Part shown: positions 7,729 to 16,878 of the stretch, piece by piece
Layout: the number at the start of each line of letters is the position of its first letter
Numbering within the stretch: the stretch's first letter is position 1
Assembly (NCBI GenBank): GCA_902765485.1
Contig: CACWZZ010000009.1
Location: forward strand, 1-64,000
Reading direction: 5' to 3'
Origin: an uncultured Bacteroidales bacterium
GTDB lineage: Bacteria; Bacteroidota; Bacteroidia; Bacteroidales; Paludibacteraceae
Length of the DNA: 64,000 bases
The notes under the pieces: model-generated
What the model was told of the DNA's origin: nothing
Database searches by the model: none
The model's input: the letters and a program-made list of their open reading frames with translations, nothing else
Made by a program: the position numbers and the translations under genes

Positions 7729-10700
7729 AACTCAATAATTAGCTGTTTGATTTCGCCGTCGCGGGCGAAGATATGGGCAGATTGTTCTTTGGAAAGTCGG
7801 ACTTCCGACGGCTGACGGCTGACGGCTGACTTCCTGTAAATAATCTCCGTGCCGCAATAGGTAAAATGCAGTTCGCCGTCTTTGAAATCCACCTCCGTCA
7901 GCATGGTCGGACAGAACGAGATCTGACCGTCATGAACCGACACGCCGAGTTCGAAGAAACGGGAGATAATATCTTCCTTCACCTGTCCGGTCATACCCGG
8001 TTGCTGCACGCCTGCCATGGTCGGCGTATGGGAATACGGATCGAAGGGGAACGCGCCGTATTCGTCCGGGCGTTTATGCGAGCCGATGCCTTCGCGGATG
8101 GCTCTGTAATGAGCGCGAAGACGCTCGACGGCTGACGGCTGACCGCTGATGGCTGACTGCTGAATATTCTCGCCCACTGCCAGAAGCAGTTTGGACACCA
8201 TATGCCAGTAGATACAGCCGAGACCTTCGTATTTATAGAATGTACCGGAGCGGCCGGTGAAAGCATGGTGGTGGAAAATCTGCTCGTACAGACCCTTCAG
8301 CTCGTCCGGCAGCGCATTGGCATTGCGGTATTGCGCATCGAAATGGATGCCTCCGTCGCAGTCCTGTTTCAATACCGTGCCAAGATATTTCTGCACAACC
8401 GGCAGCTCTTTCGCCTCGTCCGGCAGGTTGTTCATCTCCAGGAAAGACGGTCTCTTGCGGTTCGGATAAAGCATATAACTGCGCTGGTCTTCACGGTACA
8501 GATCCGACGCACGCATGGCGTCCAGCAGATCTGCTGCTGCTTCTCCGGACAACAGGCCCGAAGAGAGCACTGCCACCTGTCCTTCCAACATCGGATAGAG
8601 GTGCTCTACCTCTATATCGGATTCGGCGAAACGGACCAGATTGTATGCTTCGTACAGTCCGTCGGCTCGTTTGTTCGCGCGAATGGAATCGTCTATCTTT
8701 CGCAGCGTGGCGGAGAGGAACTCCTGCACCTCGTCTCTATCCATCGTCACATGCTTGCCGCTCAGTCCGCCGTAAACGCTGGTGCGGTAGCGTTCACCCG
8801 CGTTGCCGACAATATCGGTAAACTGCCTCCGGTTGCCATTCATATAGGCATGGCGGATAGCGCGAAGGAAACTCATAGTCTCTTCGCCGAGCTCTATATC
8901 TTCCTGCATCAGCCCTTGCAGGAAAGCCACATAACGCCGCATGTAGCAAAGCGTCACCATGGACGCGCCGTAACCCACCAGCGCGTTATTGGCATCGTTC
9001 CATTCCGGACGAAGCGTGTTCATCCATATACCGGCTTCGGGGATGAAATTCGACAGTTTGGTCAGCAGCGTGATCAGCAACTTGTCCGCCATCGTGGTAT
9101 GCTGCACATGCCCGTTCCCGTCCAGCAGCAACTTGCCGTCTGCACCCATCGTAGCCACTAACGCCATAGCGCGCTCATGCGCCGCCTGGTCGAAACGGAT
9201 ACTGTTTTTCGGATCTGCCACAATCTCCGCATAAGACTTGATACGGTATGGCACGTTCGCAAAAGCATAGATCCGCCTGTTCAGCAAAGAGCGCAAAGCC
9301 TCCGGATCATGCGACTCGCTGATTTCCAGCAGTTTGAGCAGATAAATGATCTGGTGGTCACCCCAATAACCGATATTGGACCACGGGTTTTCGGGTTCGA
9401 TCACCTCCCAGTCGATTCCTTCGTTCGTGATACGGTACGGGTTATAACCGTCTGCCGTCGTTGCATTGAGGAACTTGGCGATAATATGGTTGATAAAGAG
9501 CGGATACGACACCGAAAGTGCTTCCCAGTTCTGGAATATATCGCGCCAGTTGCCCTGATAAGCCACAACGGGCTTTCCCTGCTCGTCCTGCACACGGATG
9601 GAGAACAGGTTCCACGGACGCGAAGGATCGCCGTGCCTGCGACCGAATGTCAGAGGCAGATACTCCATCTCATGCCGCTCCTCGTCGGCCTTTGTACTTT
9701 GTACTTTGTCTCTTTGTCCCTTCGGCGGGTACTCCAAATAATACCCTCCGCGCATGGTATTGAACAGCACGTTCGCAAAATGGCGCGCGTCGTTCGCCTC
9801 ATCGCCGGTGGTCTGAATACCGTCGTTCTGCGAAACGATCCGCCGTAGCGCCTCCGTAGAAGCAGCCATAGCTTCTTCGATACGCGCTATCGCGTCCTCA
9901 CGGGCGATGAAATGCATCAGTTCATGTACCGCGGCGGCGTCCTGACTGACGTCCAGCACATTGTACCACGTCTGCGAACTGAAAGCGGACAGCTGAAGGC
10001 TCACTTGTGCGATATAAGCCCCGCGGACACCTTTCGACTCCGTCCGCGAGAAATCAGCATTCGGCAGACCCAGACTATAAACCGTATTGCAGGTCAGACT
10101 CTCGCTCGGTTCCGCACGGTCAACCAATATCGCTTCCATGCGGAAGAGTGCCAGCGTAGTGCCGGACACCAGCTCCGTGCGCTTGTAACCGTCCACCAGA
10201 GTGGAAAACTCATTCTGCGTCTTGCGCTCCACACCTGCCGGCAGAATATTCATCAACGTATCGGTCAGCTCAATCTCCATCGCCCGTCCGCTCAGGTTCT
10301 CCAAAGTCGCCCTGCGAACCCAGCCGTGTTTCCCTGCCGGTGCCCAGATATAGGAAAAACGCAGACCCAGAGTATGGTTCTCTTCGCAGAAAACAATCTT
10401 GTTGCCCACTGTCGATTTGGCTATCTTGCGCGAAATCTCATACACCGGCTGCTGCTTCTCGCTGAATGGCAACCATACATGCGCCGCCTTTTCGCCTTTC
10501 ACGCAAAACTCCGTCCGTGGACCTGTATGCTCATAGCTCTCCGTGATCTTGTCATCCGTATAATACGGAAAGAGCGCCTCGCCCGGACTCCGCCGGCCTG
10601 CCGTCAGACCGCCTGTCGAACTCAGGTACATCCATAGATCCGTATCCGACGCCAGAGAAATGAAGAACGGCTGCATCGCGTCATAGTTGGCGATCTCATA

Positions 10701-10742
10701 GTATCGCTCGCCGTTGATCGAAATAAATTGTCCTTCTACCAT
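7725..10742 (-). CDS. GH94-like glycoside phosphorylase candidate, cytoplasmic
   Basis: A 1005-residue protein without a signal peptide. It resembles the (alpha/alpha)6-barrel glycoside phosphorylases: GNWRDIFQNWEAL, a GYWGDHQIIYLLKLLE segment and RPEWNDANNAL near residue 580, which matches the GH94 WND region carrying the general acid aspartate. It is longer than typical GH94 and may belong to a relative such as GH149 or GH161, which phosphorolyse beta-1,3-gluco-oligosaccharides. That assignment is inference from length and neighbours. Placed directly after a sugar symporter gene and before GH30, it could convert imported laminari-oligosaccharides to glucose-1-phosphate. At least four repeat-coded inserts sit in frame, including QQSAISGQPSAVE and KSAVSRQPSEV. 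Confidence 0.72.
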   Translation of the reverse strand: MVEGQFISINGERYYEIANYDAMQPFFISLASDTDLWMYLSSTGGLTAGRRSPGEALFPYYTDDKITESYEHTGPRTEFCVKGEKAAHVWLPFSEKQQPVYEISRKIAKSTVGNKIVFCEENHTLGLRFSYIWAPAGKHGWVRRATLENLSGRAMEIELTDTLMNILPAGVERKTQNEFSTLVDGYKRTELVSGTTLALFRMEAILVDRAEPSESLTCNTVYSLGLPNADFSRTESKGVRGAYIAQVSLQLSAFSSQTWYNVLDVSQDAAAVHELMHFIAREDAIARIEEAMAASTEALRRIVSQNDGIQTTGDEANDARHFANVLFNTMRGGYYLEYPPKGQRDKVQSTKADEERHEMEYLPLTFGRRHGDPSRPWNLFSIRVQDEQGKPVVAYQGNWRDIFQNWEALSVSYPLFINHIIAKFLNATTADGYNPYRITNEGIDWEVIEPENPWSNIGYWGDHQIIYLLKLLEISESHDPEALRSLLNRRIYAFANVPYRIKSYAEIVADPKNSIRFDQAAHERAMALVATMGADGKLLLDGNGHVQHTTMADKLLITLLTKLSNFIPEAGIWMNTLRPEWNDANNALVGYGASMVTLCYMRRYVAFLQGLMQEDIELGEETMSFLRAIRHAYMNGNRRQFTDIVGNAGERYRTSVYGGLSGKHVTMDRDEVQEFLSATLRKIDDSIRANKRADGLYEAYNLVRFAESDIEVEHLYPMLEGQVAVLSSGLLSGEAAADLLDAMRASDLYREDQRSYMLYPNRKRPSFLEMNNLPDEAKELPVVQKYLGTVLKQDCDGGIHFDAQYRNANALPDELKGLYEQIFHHHAFTGRSGTFYKYEGLGCIYWHMVSKLLLAVGENIQQSAISGQPSAVERLRAHYRAIREGIGSHKRPDEYGAFPFDPYSHTPTMAGVQQPGMTGQVKEDIISRFFELGVSVHDGQISFCPTMLTEVDFKDGELHFTYCGTEIIYRKSAVSRQPSEVRLSKEQSAHIFARDGEIKQLIIEL
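7807..7830. repeat. Heptamer array in the phosphorylase-like gene (CTGACGG)
   Basis: 3.4 perfect units near the 3' end; encode SAVSRQPSE. Confidence 0.92.
8127..8165. repeat. Heptamer array in the phosphorylase-like gene, second
   Basis: CTGACGG/CTGACCG/CTGATGG units; encode QQSAISGQPSAVE. Confidence 0.88.
9691..9717. repeat. Heptamer array in the phosphorylase-like gene, third (TTTGTAC)
   Basis: About four units; encode QRDKVQSTKA. Confidence 0.85.
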
Positions 10743-10764
10743 ATTACTTTTTGAGATTTTTCAG

Positions 10765-10789
10765 GTATTATATACTATGTATATAATAC
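10765..10789. promoter_or_regulatory. Perfect 25-bp palindrome upstream of the phosphorylase-like gene
   Basis: 11-bp arms GTATTATATAC (10765-10775) and GTATATAATAC (10779-10789) with a 3-base centre, 22 bases before the start codon. The symmetry suits either a protein-binding operator or an RNA hairpin in the leader. Confidence 0.6.
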
Positions 10790-10811
10790 TAACATGTTGC
10801 TCGCTAAAATT

Positions 10812-10877
10812 AGTGCGTCATAAGTGCGTGATAAGTGCGTCATAAGTGTGTGATAAGTGCGTCATAAGTACGTCACT
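10812..10877. repeat. 11-bp tandem array (AGTGCGTCATA)
   Basis: Six units between the symporter stop and the palindrome. It starts with AGTG like the arrays at 25948 and 56381. Confidence 0.9.
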
Positions 10878-10896
10878 TTCGGGGTGGTGTGCTGGT

Positions 10897-12249
10897 TCAT
10901 TGACCCCTCCGTGCATCCAACTCGCTCTTCATCTGCTCCATCGTAGCAGAGTCCAGATTGTAGAACATCATCACTAAAGCGCAGGACGCATACAGTACGC
11001 CCGGAATCACGCTCACTAACAGACGGATTCCCATCATAGCCGTATCGGACTGCACATCGGCGTTCGCCACAAAATGAGTGGCGGAAAGCAGCCAGCCTGC
11101 AGCCGCAGCTCCGATCGCCCAACCGAGTTTCTGAGCCAGAACGGAAGCGGAGAAACAGAGTCCGGTCGTCCGTCTGTTGAATTTCCATTCGCCATAGTCC
11201 GCTACGTCCGCCAGCATCGTCCATAACAGCGGCACAGCCGGAGCATAAGCCATCTTGGCTAGTATATTGAATGTATATACGAGCGGCAGATTGTCGCCGG
11301 CTACGAAAATGAGCGCAAAGAACACACCCGATACAACGGAGGACAGAATATAAACCATCTTGTTCCCGAACCGTTTGGCAAGCGGCTTGGAAGCCGGCAA
11401 AGCCACAATGAGTGCCACCGTGCCAAGCACATTGAACAGCTGCACATTCTCCGCGTCATGGATATAATATTTGAAATAGTACGCAATCGCGGCGTTCTGC
11501 ATGGCAAACATGATAAACGACACAATACCGACGCAAGTCAGCACGATCCATGCCTTGTTCATAAACAGGTATTTGAAATCCTTCAGCACATTATTATCCT
11601 GCTTCTTCGGTTGCGGCACGCGCTCTTTGGTGGTCGCAAAAGCGATAAGGAAGAAAGCGATACTCAGCACGCCGAACAGACCCACCGTATATTGGTATCC
11701 CTGCGCCTGATTGACTACACCATCATTGCCGATGGCGCCGAGCCATTTGACCAGATAGAGAGCCGCTCCTGTCACCACAAACTGACCGATATAAGCCGCT
11801 ATGAAACGATACGTATTCAGTCCGGCGCGTTCGTTCGAATCATCGGTCATAACCGCCGAAAGCGAACTATAAGGCAGATTCACAAAAGCATACGCCGTGC
11901 GCAGCAACAGACAGGTAATCAGCGCATAAGCGAATTTGCCGTTCAACCCGAACTCCGGCGTCGTGAATGCCAGCACAGCCAATATCGCGTATGGCACCGA
12001 ACCGAACAGCAGATACGGACGGAACTTGCCCCAACGGCTCTCCGTACGGTCGGAGATAATTCCTACAATCGGATCCATCACAGCATCCCATATACTGCCG
12101 ACAAACATGATCACACCCGCCAGAGCCGGACTCAGACCATAGATGTCGGTATAGAAGATGAGCAACCAGAAACCCACCAAGTCCCACACAAAATGGGACG
12201 CGGTATCGCCTAAACTGTAACCTAATTTTTCCTTAACACTCAGTTTCAT
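10897..12249 (-). CDS. GPH-family sugar:cation symporter
   Basis: A 450-residue inner-membrane transporter of the glycoside-pentoside-hexuronide:cation symporter group (major facilitator superfamily). About twelve hydrophobic segments are visible. The N-terminal signature KEKLGYSLGDTASHFVWDL and the loop DPIVGIISDRTESRWGKFRPY are typical of the family. In this locus it would carry periplasmic gluco-oligosaccharides or glucose into the cytoplasm for the phosphorylase-like enzyme encoded next. It follows a GH16 gene by 39 bases. The 154-base gap after it holds an 11-bp repeat array and a palindrome. Confidence 0.9.
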   Translation of the reverse strand: MKLSVKEKLGYSLGDTASHFVWDLVGFWLLIFYTDIYGLSPALAGVIMFVGSIWDAVMDPIVGIISDRTESRWGKFRPYLLFGSVPYAILAVLAFTTPEFGLNGKFAYALITCLLLRTAYAFVNLPYSSLSAVMTDDSNERAGLNTYRFIAAYIGQFVVTGAALYLVKWLGAIGNDGVVNQAQGYQYTVGLFGVLSIAFFLIAFATTKERVPQPKKQDNNVLKDFKYLFMNKAWIVLTCVGIVSFIMFAMQNAAIAYYFKYYIHDAENVQLFNVLGTVALIVALPASKPLAKRFGNKMVYILSSVVSGVFFALIFVAGDNLPLVYTFNILAKMAYAPAVPLLWTMLADVADYGEWKFNRRTTGLCFSASVLAQKLGWAIGAAAAGWLLSATHFVANADVQSDTAMMGIRLLVSVIPGVLYASCALVMMFYNLDSATMEQMKSELDARRGQ

Positions 12250-12288
12250 AACTATCTGTTAACAATTTAACGGTTTTACAATTTCAGT

Positions 12289-13272
12289 TTAACGGTTTTT
12301 CTTGAAAACCCTGATATAATCCACATACATCTTCACCGGAGTACCGTCTTCCGGCAGAGCCGTCACTTTCCGGAACGACTCGTCCTCCGCCGTAATCAGC
12401 TCCGGATATTTCTCCGCCGCAGGCATATCGGGGAAGAAACCGCCTACCGAGAGATTCAGCACCAGATAGAACGGATGGTTGAAATAGTGTCCCGGTTGGT
12501 TCACCTCCTTGCCGCGCAGAGAGAGTTGGAAATAAGGCTCTGCCTCCGGATACCGGTCCTGATCCAGATACATAGCGATCGAGTCTTCGCTCCATATCAA
12601 TGTAAAGAGATGGAAATCGCCCTGCACAGGATAATCGGCGGTACAGAACTGACCGTAATTGGGGTACGCACCATTGTTGAAACTCTCGCCCCAATGACAC
12701 GCGCCGTTGAAATAGCGGTCCTGCGTACCGGCTTTTATACCATTCACATGCCCCATCTCGCATATATCTATCTCGCCGCATTTGGGCCATACCACCAATC
12801 CCTGCTCCGCCAAATGGTCTGCGTGAGTGTCCACATCGTCATTATTGCCCAAATCGTGCGCGAGGTTGTTTCCTAACATCCAGAACGCAGGCCAGAGACC
12901 ATCGGCTGTATGAGGAAAAGCGATTCGCGCTTCCACCTTGCCGTACTCTACTGTCACTTTGTCCTGCGTATTGAGCCGCGCCGAAGTGCAAGGCCGGTTC
13001 CCGTAGTCCTCGCGGATGGCATTGAGCACCAGGCAACTCTCGCCGGAAACGGGGTGTTTCTCTATCGTCACGTTCTTCGGCGCATAGTACTGCAACTCGG
13101 CGTTACCTCCTCCACGGGCGTTGTTCTCCACGTTCCAATAGGCGCTGTTCAGCTCCTCTGCCTCAAACTCATCGGACCATACGAGTTGCCATTCCGGCTT
13201 AGAGCAAGAAGTGAGAACAAAAACGATGGCAATAATTGTAAATTGTAAATTGTGAATTGTAGATTTCATCAC
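12289..13272 (-). CDS. GH16 endo-beta-glucanase, lipoprotein
   Basis: A 327-residue GH16 enzyme with a lipoprotein signal (FVLTSC). It carries the catalytic signature GEIDICEMGH near residue 169, in which the two glutamates are nucleophile and acid/base. WNVENNARGGGNAELQYY and LWPAFWMLGNN are typical of laminarinases and mixed-linkage glucanases. It is the third GH16 of the locus and starts with a 4-base overlap (ATGA) with the preceding GH16 gene. An AATTGTA heptamer array begins a few codons after the start and encodes part of the signal peptide (HNLQFTI). An insert near residue 145-160 (NNDDVDTHADHLAEQGLVV) is longer than in its neighbour. Confidence 0.93.
   Translation of the reverse strand: MMKSTIHNLQFTIIAIVFVLTSCSKPEWQLVWSDEFEAEELNSAYWNVENNARGGGNAELQYYAPKNVTIEKHPVSGESCLVLNAIREDYGNRPCTSARLNTQDKVTVEYGKVEARIAFPHTADGLWPAFWMLGNNLAHDLGNNDDVDTHADHLAEQGLVVWPKCGEIDICEMGHVNGIKAGTQDRYFNGACHWGESFNNGAYPNYGQFCTADYPVQGDFHLFTLIWSEDSIAMYLDQDRYPEAEPYFQLSLRGKEVNQPGHYFNHPFYLVLNLSVGGFFPDMPAAEKYPELITAEDESFRKVTALPEDGTPVKMYVDYIRVFKKNR
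13234..13266. repeat. Heptamer array in a GH16 signal peptide (AATTGTA)
   Basis: Four units; encode HNLQFTI right after the start of the second GH16 gene. Confidence 0.88.
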
Positions 13273-14300
13273 TTCAAGATTTGTCCGGTTATTGTATATA
13301 CTTTTTCGCCGCGGATTATAAGCAGCTGCCCGTTACGAAGAACCTTGGTACTTGGTACTTGGTCACTTGGTACTTCTTCTATTCCTTGCGCTCTCTCCGG
13401 CTCTATCGCGTCCGATGCGGAAGGACTGACAAAGGACTGATTGGCATCCCCTTTCTGGTAGATTCGGATCCAGTCAATATACATCGACTGCGCGCCGTTG
13501 GAGAGTGCCGTTATTCCGTCTATGCTGTATATGCCGGGGAAATTGCCGCCCACAGCAAGATTTGCAATAATGAAGTTCGGTTTGCCGAACACCAGCTGAC
13601 GGTTATAGTCCGCATCGTCGTTCGGCTCCAAGTCTGCATGGAAATAAGCGCCGTTCTCCGGATGAGCCTCTTTGTCCATATACATATCTATGGAGGTCGG
13701 AGTCCAGATCATCGTCACGATATGGAACGTGTCTTGCAGCGAATAGGACCATGTAGCATCCTGTGCGTCCGACCAGACAGCGTCCCATGCTCTGCCTACG
13801 TGCATCGCGCCGTTGAAGAAACGGCCCTGCGTTCCTTTGGAGAAAGCGTTCTGGTGCCCCATCTCGATTATATCCGTCTCGCCGCATTTGGGCCAGCCCA
13901 CCTGGTCGAAATTATTACCCATCTGCCAGAATGCGGGCCAGAGACCGTTCGCCGTCTTCGGAAACTTGATACGCGCGTCTATACGTCCGAAAGTATAATA
14001 GAGTTTGCCCTTGCTGTTCACACGCCCGGAGGTACATTTCTTACCCAGATACTCCTCCTTGGTAGCAGTCAGAATGAGGCATTGTTTGCCGGTAGTAGGT
14101 TCCGCACCGAGCGACACACCTTTCTCGCAGTAGTACTGCAACTCATTATTTCCGCCGCCATCGCCGTTCACCTCTATATTCCATACCTTGGTATCCAGCG
14201 CACCGTCCGTAAAATCCTCATTCCATACAAGCGTGTAATCCTGCGCTTGACTTACCATAGCCATCGCCAAAACCAATGCCAATACAATTCTTCGTTTCAT
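13269..14300 (-). CDS. GH16 endo-beta-glucanase with C-terminal tail
   Basis: A 343-residue secreted GH16 enzyme with a type I signal (MVSQAQ). It carries WNIEVNGDGGGNNELQYY, LWPAFWQMGNN and the catalytic GETDIIEMGH near residue 143. Unlike the two lipoprotein GH16 enzymes of the locus, it ends in the shared tail (KVLRNGQLLIIRGEKVY...). The linker VPSDQVPSTK before the tail is coded by a CTTGGTA heptamer array. The tail suggests a different export or anchoring route, but that is inferred. It follows GH128 by 2 bases and overlaps the next GH16 by 4 bases. Confidence 0.93.
   Translation of the reverse strand: MKRRIVLALVLAMAMVSQAQDYTLVWNEDFTDGALDTKVWNIEVNGDGGGNNELQYYCEKGVSLGAEPTTGKQCLILTATKEEYLGKKCTSGRVNSKGKLYYTFGRIDARIKFPKTANGLWPAFWQMGNNFDQVGWPKCGETDIIEMGHQNAFSKGTQGRFFNGAMHVGRAWDAVWSDAQDATWSYSLQDTFHIVTMIWTPTSIDMYMDKEAHPENGAYFHADLEPNDDADYNRQLVFGKPNFIIANLAVGGNFPGIYSIDGITALSNGAQSMYIDWIRIYQKGDANQSFVSPSASDAIEPERAQGIEEVPSDQVPSTKVLRNGQLLIIRGEKVYTITGQILK
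13343..13376. repeat. Heptamer array before a C-terminal tail (CTTGGTA)
   Basis: Four to five units; encode VPSDQVPSTKV, the linker to the GH16 tail. Confidence 0.9.
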
Positions 14301-14302
14301 TT

Positions 14303-15553
14303 TTAATTGAGTTTAAACCAGTTGATATTAATCACACCTTCTTGCATTTCTAATCGCAACGTGTGGTAGCCTGCTTTCAGAGACGCGGCAATTTCAGCAA
14401 TAGTCCATTCGTCCATGCCCCCTGTTGCGGCAAGGGAAGTTATGGCTGTCGGTTCGTCGTCTATCCATATAGCCACTATAGCTTTTCCCAATGCGGCATA
14501 TCGAAGAGCAAGAGTCTGCACATCGCTCGGAATGTATATCTGGTAATCTGCATATTGCGATTCTGCAAACCGGGATAGCATCAGTCCTTCTCCATCCGAT
14601 GAAGGACGGACCTGAACTGCGAAATCCGACACTCCTATATAATTGGAGGCTTGCACTTGTTTCTCGCCGCGGAACCATACAGAGCGGTCAAAAGAAGAGA
14701 ATCCGCAATATACTTTTCCGGCGGATGTCAGTTCATAAGGAGCGTAATAGGTGAGAAGTGGCATATATGGGAATCCCGGCTTATAGCGGGGAATGAACCA
14801 CGCATAGCGCTCCACATTGTCGTCTTGCTCTAAATAATTAAGTACGCTGCACATATAGGTCATCTGATCCTCTTCCGAATGGATGGCATACTCCTCCCAT
14901 GCGCAGAACTCCGTCAGCCAGATGGGTTTATTGTACTTATAGAACATCGCCACATAGTTTCGCAGTGCTTGCGGATTAGCCATATAGCAATGAATGGAAA
15001 TCGCATCTATATCATCAATTGACACACCGGGTTGGGCGAAGAACTCATCAAGCCATTTGATAGGATCGCTGTAGCCGGCTAACGTGCCATAGTTCATTGC
15101 CGGCGAAACGAGCTTGAGTTTCAGCTCTTTGGCTAAGGCTACCACCGGAGCCCACATAGCCGCTGCCTCTGCCGGAGTCATGCGTGCCTGATCTTTCAGG
15201 TTCGGTTCATTGAAGGCCAACAGATACTTGGTATTCGGATGAGCCGCCACGTAGGCACGGATCCGGTCGGCGCTATAATTGCCACTCCAGCACATCGGGC
15301 AGAAATCAATCCCCTCCATATCCATCCAGGAGGCAGCGGTAGGATTCTGATCATTCCCCCAGTTATAATCCCACGAGATAGCATCGCTCAACAGCGGCAG
15401 ATCTTCTGCCACAGCGAAATTGAATGCTACTCCGCGCTTGGCAGACTTGGACATTGTGCTCGCCACCCGTCTTTCGTCCGGCGTGTTGGTGGGCGTGCAT
15501 GCAGCCCATAGGACTGCCAGGGCGAAAATGATTATTGTTCTTGCCTTTGCCAT
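14303..15553 (-). CDS. GH128 beta-1,3-glucanase with C-terminal CBM6-like domain, lipoprotein
   Basis: A 416-residue lipoprotein (signal VLWAAC). The N-terminal catalytic domain matches GH128 (ASL1/glycosyl hydrolase catalytic core): KRGVAFNF, YLLAFNEPN near residue 115 (acid/base) and WLTEFCAW near residue 215 (nucleophile). Residues ~290-416 form a CBM6-like beta-sandwich (ASNYIGVSD..., LRLEMQEGVININWFKLN), which typically binds beta-glucan. An alternative start 12 bases upstream is possible; the chosen one gives the cleaner signal. The start overlaps the Big2-GH16 gene by 22 bases. GH128 members act on beta-1,3-glucans, in line with the locus. Confidence 0.88.
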   Translation of the reverse strand: MAKARTIIIFALAVLWAACTPTNTPDERRVASTMSKSAKRGVAFNFAVAEDLPLLSDAISWDYNWGNDQNPTAASWMDMEGIDFCPMCWSGNYSADRIRAYVAAHPNTKYLLAFNEPNLKDQARMTPAEAAAMWAPVVALAKELKLKLVSPAMNYGTLAGYSDPIKWLDEFFAQPGVSIDDIDAISIHCYMANPQALRNYVAMFYKYNKPIWLTEFCAWEEYAIHSEEDQMTYMCSVLNYLEQDDNVERYAWFIPRYKPGFPYMPLLTYYAPYELTSAGKVYCGFSSFDRSVWFRGEKQVQASNYIGVSDFAVQVRPSSDGEGLMLSRFAESQYADYQIYIPSDVQTLALRYAALGKAIVAIWIDDEPTAITSLAATGGMDEWTIAEIAASLKAGYHTLRLEMQEGVININWFKLN

Positions 15554-16809
15554 ACACGTACCCAATCCACTTTCATCAGTACAGGAGAAGCGAATATTGC
15601 ATCATCCACATTGCCTCCCATTGAACCTCCGAGAGCGAGATTAAAGATTATAAAATGATCCTTGTTGAACGGCCAATAATAGTTTTCATCCACATGTCCG
15701 GCATTTTCCTGTGCCATTGCCAGACGCTCTCCGTCGATTGTAAAATAGATACGGTCCATACCATTGAAATCATCTTCGAGCCACTCAATACCATACACAT
15801 GATAGTTTTCCTCCAATCCGTCCATGTAAGAACGCATTGACCAGTTGTTTCCTCTTGAGCCGTTCTTCTCAGGAGTGTGGATCGCGAAGGACGCCATGCG
15901 GGGCTGGTTGCCCACATGCTCAATAATATCAATCTCACCGCATTTCGGCCAGTTGCTTTTCGGATAATCATTACCCATCATCCAGAATGCAGGCCATGTA
16001 CCACCGCCCTTAGGAAACATTATACGCGCCTCTATCTTGCCGTACTTGAAATATTTTTTGTTACGGGAATTAATACGGGCAGAGGTGTATTCACGATTGT
16101 TATATTCTTCCTTGCGCGCCTCTATCACCAGATTGCCGTCTTCAACACGCAGGTTCTCCGGACGGTCGGTATAATACTGTTTCTCTTGATTTCCTCCGCC
16201 GTTTCCATTCACCTCTATATTCCACACATCGGTATTCAGCGCAGAGCCGTCAAACTCGTCAGACCATACCAGTTGGTATTCGCCCCACGTGTGCTCTACC
16301 GCCACGCGCGATGTCACTTCCTCCAATCCGTTGCTGAGTGTGATGAACGTGTTACCGGCGCTAAGGGCTGTTACCAGACCTGCTTCAGAGACAGTAGCCA
16401 CATCCGGATTAGAAGAGGTCCACGTCAGCGGCACATCGTACGTTGAAGTATAGGTATATTGATGTGTCTCGCCTTTTTTGAGCGATACGATAGACGGCGT
16501 GATAGACAGCGTTTCCCCTTTTGCGCCGATCACATACACCTGACACTCGGCATAATCTTTTCCCGCTGTGGCGCGGATAGACGAATATCCCACACCTACA
16601 GCAGCAACCACTCCGTCTTTTACGGTCGCCACATTGGGGTCAGAAGAGGTCCACACCACACTCACACCACTCGGATTGACATCTATAATCTCCATGTCTC
16701 CCACCTTCATCTGCAGGGAGTTGGAGGAGAGCGAGATGCGGTTCACCTCCTGTGTATTGCATGCCATCAATACGGCGGCTGCAATTATCAACATCGTTAA
16801 TTTTCTCAT
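15532..16809 (-). CDS. Big2-GH16 beta-glucanase, lipoprotein
   Basis: A 425-residue lipoprotein (signal VLMAC) with two Big2-type immunoglobulin-like domains at ~25-100 and ~110-185 (VVWTSSDPNVATV, LTWTSSNPDVATV). They probably act as a stalk on the cell surface. A GH16 catalytic module follows: WNIEVNGNGGGNQEKQYY and GEIDIIEHVGN near residue 295. The histidine and VGN after the last glutamate match the classical bacterial laminarinase form better than the other two GH16 enzymes here. Start 16809 was chosen over an earlier in-frame ATG because it begins directly with the signal peptide. A hairpin separates it from the preceding lipoprotein gene. Confidence 0.92.
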   Translation of the reverse strand: MRKLTMLIIAAAVLMACNTQEVNRISLSSNSLQMKVGDMEIIDVNPSGVSVVWTSSDPNVATVKDGVVAAVGVGYSSIRATAGKDYAECQVYVIGAKGETLSITPSIVSLKKGETHQYTYTSTYDVPLTWTSSNPDVATVSEAGLVTALSAGNTFITLSNGLEEVTSRVAVEHTWGEYQLVWSDEFDGSALNTDVWNIEVNGNGGGNQEKQYYTDRPENLRVEDGNLVIEARKEEYNNREYTSARINSRNKKYFKYGKIEARIMFPKGGGTWPAFWMMGNDYPKSNWPKCGEIDIIEHVGNQPRMASFAIHTPEKNGSRGNNWSMRSYMDGLEENYHVYGIEWLEDDFNGMDRIYFTIDGERLAMAQENAGHVDENYYWPFNKDHFIIFNLALGGSMGGNVDDAIFASPVLMKVDWVRVWQRQEQ

Positions 16810-16834
16810 TGCTGGAATTCTTTGTTTGAGCAAA

Positions 16835-16856
16835 GCAGGGGCGGTCAAACCCCTGC
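16835..16856 (-). promoter_or_regulatory. Hairpin between the surface lipoprotein and Big2-GH16 genes
   Basis: Arms GCAGGGG (16835-16841) and CCCCTGC (16850-16856) pair perfectly over 7 bp with an 8-base loop. On the minus strand the hairpin is followed by TTTG and then a second small inverted repeat (CTTTG/CAAAG). It could be a partial terminator or RNA stabiliser lowering enzyme expression relative to susCD. Confidence 0.5.
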
Positions 16857-16878
16857 CTGCAAATAGGATTAATGCAGA

